From NCBI RefSeq assembly GCF_003337415.1, contig NZ_QPJT01000004.1:62001-126000 (forward strand): a DNA stretch of 64,000 nucleotides, read 5' to 3'. This document shows positions 60,594 through 64,000 of this stretch, one piece after another. A program made the translations under genes and the position numbers. The stretch is from Anaerobacterium chartisolvens (GTDB lineage: Bacteria > Bacillota > Clostridia > Acetivibrionales > DSM-27016). Under the pieces are notes generated by a model. That model searched no databases. It was not told the DNA's origin and was given only the letters and a program-made list of their open reading frames with translations. Within the stretch, counting starts at the first letter, position 1. Each line of letters begins with the position of its first letter.

Positions 60594-60607
60594 TAGGAGG
60601 ATCTAAT

Positions 60608-60910
60608 ATGTCAAAGATCACAAACAAATTCAGCTCACTGGATGAGCTTGTCCGCCATTTTTCAATTTTCAGGATGGAAAGTGCTATTGAAAAAAGGCTG
60701 AGACGAGATAAACACTACACTGAATTGGAGCAGAAAAGCATACAGCTCAAACAGGCACTCTCGAATGCACTCACCTCGGAGCAAAAGGCCTTGCTGGAGG
60801 ACTATAGCTGTTTAACGGCGGAAATGCAAGTCACAAGGGAAAGATTTATCTACAAGCGGGGCTTAGCGGACGCATTCAGGATCAGGGATATTATACTCGG
60901 GGCCTCTTAA
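60608..60910 (+). CDS. Hypothetical 100-residue protein (DUF6809-like)
   Basis: A charged, helical 100-residue protein, rich in Arg, Lys, Glu and Leu ('SAIEKRLRRDKHYTELEQKS', 'LTAEMQVTRERFIYKRGLAD'). No membrane segment. It resembles the DUF6809-type proteins that occur beside XRE regulators in Clostridia; I am not sure of the family. AGGAGG precedes the ATG. Expression depends on the strongly repressed promoter at 60537-60565. A possible role as a host-takeover, excision or defence factor is only a guess from its tight control. Confidence 0.75.
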   Translation: MSKITNKFSSLDELVRHFSIFRMESAIEKRLRRDKHYTELEQKSIQLKQALSNALTSEQKALLEDYSCLTAEMQVTRERFIYKRGLADAFRIRDIILGAS

Positions 60911-60916
60911 GGCCCC
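60899..60916 (+). terminator. Short hairpin at the end of the 100-residue protein gene
   Basis: GGGGCCT pairs with AGGCCCC, overlapping the stop codon; no T run follows, so termination is doubtful. Confidence 0.35.
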
Positions 60917-60981
60917 TGAATACTCCATTAAAAGTTTTGCACTTATCTCAGACAAGCCAATAGGTTCCCACAATTTATTTA

Positions 60982-61383
60982 TCATTCCTTTTTTAAAATT
61001 GTCATTATAGAATAGCCGAAAATTGTAGAAATGATATTTGTAGCAACTACAGCCCGGTATAAAAAATTCAGATTTTGAATCCATGCGGCATTAAAAACTA
61101 AAGCAATGAAATATAAGTTAAATAATAATGCCGGCAAAAATAAAATCACAAATTTGGGGAAATTTATTTTCCATGCCCCTTTTTTTCTTTTTTCATTTAT
61201 TATGTATTCCATCCCAAGTAATGCACCGAAAATAATATTTATAAAAATTATGGCAAGGTGATATAAATTTTTGCTATATGAAATCGCGCTGTAGTGTTCG
61301 GCTTTACTTATTAAATTTTCACTCAAAAAAATAAATGCTACTATAAAAAACAAATATACCAGAACCCTTATCCACTTTTGCAA
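60982..61383 (-). CDS. Hypothetical four-helix membrane protein
   Basis: A 133-residue protein with four hydrophobic helices (about 5-22, 40-60, 75-95, 102-125) and Lys-rich cytoplasmic ends (NEKRKKGAWK, ILKKE). I do not recognise it. Upstream of its start (61383) lies GAGGTG at a fair distance. Codon use and AT content are higher than in the neighbouring PcrA gene. It may be a recent or accessory gene together with the XRE locus next to it. Confidence 0.65.
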   Translation of the reverse strand: MQKWIRVLVYLFFIVAFIFLSENLISKAEHYSAISYSKNLYHLAIIFINIIFGALLGMEYIINEKRKKGAWKINFPKFVILFLPALLFNLYFIALVFNAAWIQNLNFLYRAVVATNIISTIFGYSIMTILKKE

Positions 61384-61416
61384 TGATTTCTCACCTCTTT
61401 TCAGATTTTGCCCTTC

Positions 61417-63909
61417 TCACAGCTTTTTAAGATTTGCAAATGCCGCCATAAGCCTCTTCATTCCGTGCCCCTCAAACTGTATCTCCAGCTTGAAATCACC
61501 CTTTTCCTTTTCAACCGACGTAATTACCCCCACCCCGAATTTCTTATGCTGAACAGTGTCTCCCTCACTAAACGAAACCCCGCTTAAAGCAGGTTCTCTC
61601 GGAGCTATGCTTATAGAACCGCCTGAAAAGCTGACCGCTCTTCCTATAGGCGGCGAAGGAGCAGTGCCCTTTACATACACGCTTCCAAGCTGAGACAGCG
61701 GCTTGGGGCTTGCGGATGCTCCCCCGGCAGAAGGCAAAGTCCCCCCGCTCGCGGGTGTGCTGCCTCTGCTCCTGCTTGCCGCCTCCATCCTGTTTAAGTC
61801 GGCAATAAGATTCTCAGGTATTTCCTTTATAAACCTGGACGCCTTGTTGTAGGTGGTGTTGCCAAACAGCGTCCTGCTGTATGCACCTGTCATGAACAGC
61901 TTCTCCCGCGCCCGCGTTATCCCGACATAGCACAGCCTGCGCTCCTCCTCAACCTCAGTCTCGTCAACCATTGCCCTGTAGCCGGGAAATACTCCCTCCT
62001 CCATCCCCGCCATAAATACAACGGGAAATTCCAGTCCCTTCGCGCTGTGCAGTGTCATAAGCACAATATTGTCGGCCTCCGGGTCAACACTGTCAATGTC
62101 GGCCACAAGCGAAATGTTTTCGAGAAAGCCCTCCAGAGTGCCCTCAGTATCTTCCCCCTTCTCAAACTCCAGAGCCACCGAAATAAGCTCCCGAATATTC
62201 TCAATCCTCGTTCGGGATTCAGGGGTATCCTCCTGCTCCAGCTCCTTTAATATTCCCGACTGTGTCCCTATTTCCTCAATTATATCCGAAATCCTCATGC
62301 CTTCCTTCATGGCCCTGAACCTTGATATCAGAAGCTCAAAATTATGGAGCTTTGCCGCCGCCCTTTGCAGCTCGGGTATTTCTCCGGCAGAGGATATTAC
62401 GGAAAATATGCTGCAGCCGCGCCTGTTTGCTATCTCCTCGGCCTTGCCGACAGTGGTGTCGCCTATGCCTCTTTTGGGCACATTTATAATCCTTTTTAAG
62501 CTGATGTTGTCGGCAGGGTTCTGTATCACCCTGAGGTATGCTATTATGTCCTTGATCTCCTTGCGATCATAAAACCTTAATCCCCCCACAATTTTATACG
62601 GAATGCCCTCCCTCATGAGCATATCCTCTATTACGCGTGACTGGGCATTTACCCTGTAAAGCACCGCAAAATCCTTGTAGCTCCTGCCGTCTGTATCACT
62701 GAGTGTTTTTATCTGTTCGCTTATGAAGGAGGCCTCGTCATGCTCATTTATTCCCTGATACAGGTTTATGCTGTTTCCCTCCAAATTATCAGTCCACAGG
62801 CTTTTGTCCTTCCTGCCGGTATTATTTTGAATAACACCGTTTGCGGCATTAAGTATGGTCTGGGTCGAACGGTAATTCTGCTCAAGCTTTATAACCTTGC
62901 AGCCCTTAAACTCCTTTTCAAAATCCAGTATGTTCTTTATATTAGCCCCTCTCCATGCGTAAACGCACTGGTCATCGTCGCCCACCACACACAGATTTTT
63001 GCTTTTCTGCGCCAGAAGGCTTATGAGCGAATACTGGGCGGTATTGGTGTCCTGATATTCGTCCACCAGTATGTACTTGAACTTCCTATGATAGTACTCC
63101 AAAATGTGGGGGTTATCCAGAAAAACCTTAATGGTGTACATTATAATGTCATCAAAATCAAGGGCATTATTCTGCCTCAGCTTCTTCTGGTACAGCTCGT
63201 ATATCTGCGCAACCTTGCCCATCTTAAAATCCCCTCCGTATATGGAGGAATAGGTTGACGGCTCAATCAGCTCATCCTTTGCCTTTCCTATCATCTCAAG
63301 CACCGATTTAGGCGGAAAATTTTTATCGTTAATGTTGAGCTCGCGGAGACAGTCCTTAACAACCGTCTGCTGATCGGGATAATCGTATATCACAAAGCTC
63401 CTGTCAAAGCCTATCTTATCAATATCACGCCGAAGTATCCTTGCACAGCATGAGTGAAAGGTGCTTACCCATATATCCTCGGAATTCTCCTCCACCAGCC
63501 TGTCTATTCTTTCCCGCATTTCCCTTGCCGCCTTGTTTGTAAACGTAATTGCAAGTATGTTGGCAGGGTGTACCCCCCTCTCACTTATCATATATGAAAG
63601 CCTGTCGGTCAACACTTGAGCGTTTCCCGGGGTATAATCACTTACATAGTCCCTCATAAGCTGCAAATCCTCTTCTGTCAGGCCTTCTGGGACATACTCA
63701 CTGTGATAGGCGTTACCGTACTTTATCATGTATACTATCCTATTTGTTAAAACAGCCGTTTTGCCGCTTCCGGCTCCGGCTAAAATTAATTGGGGGCCAT
63801 TTATATGAAATACTGCTTCTTTTTGCGGATCATTTAAGCGTTCAAATTGAATTTCCAATATCCTTTTTCTTAGCCGATAAAACTCTTCTTTTCTAATATC
63901 GCTTGTCAT
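61417..63909 (-). CDS. pcrA: UvrD/PcrA-type ATP-dependent DNA helicase
   Basis: An 830-residue superfamily-1 helicase: motif Ia/I 'LILAGAGSGKTAVLTNRI', motif II 'VDEYQDTN', motif III 'GDDDQCVYAWRGA', motif IV 'KLEQNYRST', motif V 'LMTLHSAKGLEFPVVF', motif VI 'RRLCYVGITRAREKLF'. The C-terminus has a flexible Ser/Gly/Pro-rich linker (about 680-770) and a small Tudor-like RNA-polymerase-binding domain ('GDTVQHKKFGVGVI'). It unwinds DNA in excision repair and displaces RecA. ATG at 63909 is 11 bases behind AGGTGG; a GTG five codons earlier lacks a ribosome binding site. The right edge (63,910-64,000) shows no further gene. Confidence 0.95.
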   Translation of the reverse strand: MTSDIRKEEFYRLRKRILEIQFERLNDPQKEAVFHINGPQLILAGAGSGKTAVLTNRIVYMIKYGNAYHSEYVPEGLTEEDLQLMRDYVSDYTPGNAQVLTDRLSYMISERGVHPANILAITFTNKAAREMRERIDRLVEENSEDIWVSTFHSCCARILRRDIDKIGFDRSFVIYDYPDQQTVVKDCLRELNINDKNFPPKSVLEMIGKAKDELIEPSTYSSIYGGDFKMGKVAQIYELYQKKLRQNNALDFDDIIMYTIKVFLDNPHILEYYHRKFKYILVDEYQDTNTAQYSLISLLAQKSKNLCVVGDDDQCVYAWRGANIKNILDFEKEFKGCKVIKLEQNYRSTQTILNAANGVIQNNTGRKDKSLWTDNLEGNSINLYQGINEHDEASFISEQIKTLSDTDGRSYKDFAVLYRVNAQSRVIEDMLMREGIPYKIVGGLRFYDRKEIKDIIAYLRVIQNPADNISLKRIINVPKRGIGDTTVGKAEEIANRRGCSIFSVISSAGEIPELQRAAAKLHNFELLISRFRAMKEGMRISDIIEEIGTQSGILKELEQEDTPESRTRIENIRELISVALEFEKGEDTEGTLEGFLENISLVADIDSVDPEADNIVLMTLHSAKGLEFPVVFMAGMEEGVFPGYRAMVDETEVEEERRLCYVGITRAREKLFMTGAYSRTLFGNTTYNKASRFIKEIPENLIADLNRMEAASRSRGSTPASGGTLPSAGGASASPKPLSQLGSVYVKGTAPSPPIGRAVSFSGGSISIAPREPALSGVSFSEGDTVQHKKFGVGVITSVEKEKGDFKLEIQFEGHGMKRLMAAFANLKKL

Positions 63910-64000
63910 TAGCTTTTTAACCACCTATCACAATTATAAATTTATTTATGAACCTGAACTCTGCCACACAGCCTCTCTTTTTGCAATCAATCATTTATTC

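Noticed and set aside
1-64000. tRNA or rRNA genes
   Set aside because: No cloverleaf-like GGTTCRA-type T-loop with matching acceptor stem and no rRNA signature was noticed; a tRNAscan or Infernal run was not possible.

Overview
This 64-kb window looks like a chromosomal segment of a spore-forming, plant-polysaccharide-associated anaerobe of the Clostridia. The evidence is: a SleB-type spore cortex lytic enzyme, tandem family-3 cellulose-binding modules, a proline-type T-box leader, YesM/YesN two-component regulation, a Trx/flavin-reductase operon, MEP-pathway genes (ispD, ispF), strong Shine-Dalgarno sequences with frequent TTG/GTG starts, and AT-rich intergenic DNA. A cellulolytic Ruminiclostridium-like genus is a guess from gene content only. 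I saw no rRNA, tRNA, CRISPR array, prophage or complete insertion sequence.

Layout. (1) 1-9,000, minus strand: one operon encoding two very large secreted repeat proteins (CBM3-CBM3-FN3x9 and VWA-FN3x8, each ending in a cohesin-like domain) followed by two smaller membrane-anchored proteins that share a short helical motif; the last runs off the left edge. (2) 9,058-9,615: a small EmrE/EamA-like transporter behind a riboswitch-like terminator leader. (3) 9,700-19,900, minus: a LacI-controlled catabolic operon (lacI, ribose-type ABC importer, M24-fold protein, sensory-rhodopsin-transducer-like protein, M81 metallopeptidase, glycoside-hydrolase-like protein), preceded by a separate L-rhamnose mutarotase gene. 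(4) 20,400-25,120, minus: YkuK-like protein, a free-standing 30-codon gene, and a thiol-redox operon ccdA - tlpA-like - trx/trxB fusion - NADPH-motif-less flavin reductase - glutaredoxin. (5) 25,250-29,860: an Rpn-type nuclease, four small plus-strand proteins, sleB and a membrane protein. (6) 29,980-42,970: tex, a REC-GGDEF protein, a YesN/YesM pair, and a plus-strand operon for uptake and cytoplasmic cleavage of (probably fucosylated) oligosaccharides (SBP, two permeases, GH29, cutC), with a convergent PfkB kinase. (7) 43,000-56,900: small basic protein, uvsE, methyltransferase, flavin oxidoreductase, GDP-mannose-pyrophosphorylase-like fusion, RluA-type synthase, CAP/SCP secreted protein, proS with T-box, ispF, ispD, a PIN/TRAM protein and CarD. 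(8) 56,900-63,910: a MerR(AdhR)-controlled alcohol dehydrogenase, a DUF4143-type ATPase, an XRE regulator divergent from a small protein under two palindromic operators, a small membrane protein and the PcrA helicase.

The least ordinary items are: a dispersed family of 145-185-bp palindromic (MITE-like) elements with a shared core in at least three copies plus a fourth relative, one of them lying inside the leader of the alcohol dehydrogenase transcript; overlapping face-to-face promoters at the AdhR box; a perfectly consensus promoter boxed in by two related palindromes at the XRE locus; the riboswitch-like leader at 9.1 kb; the paired CBM3/VWA giant surface proteins; and the double flavin-reductase redox operon. 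All function assignments come from reading the sequence and from family knowledge; no database search was run.
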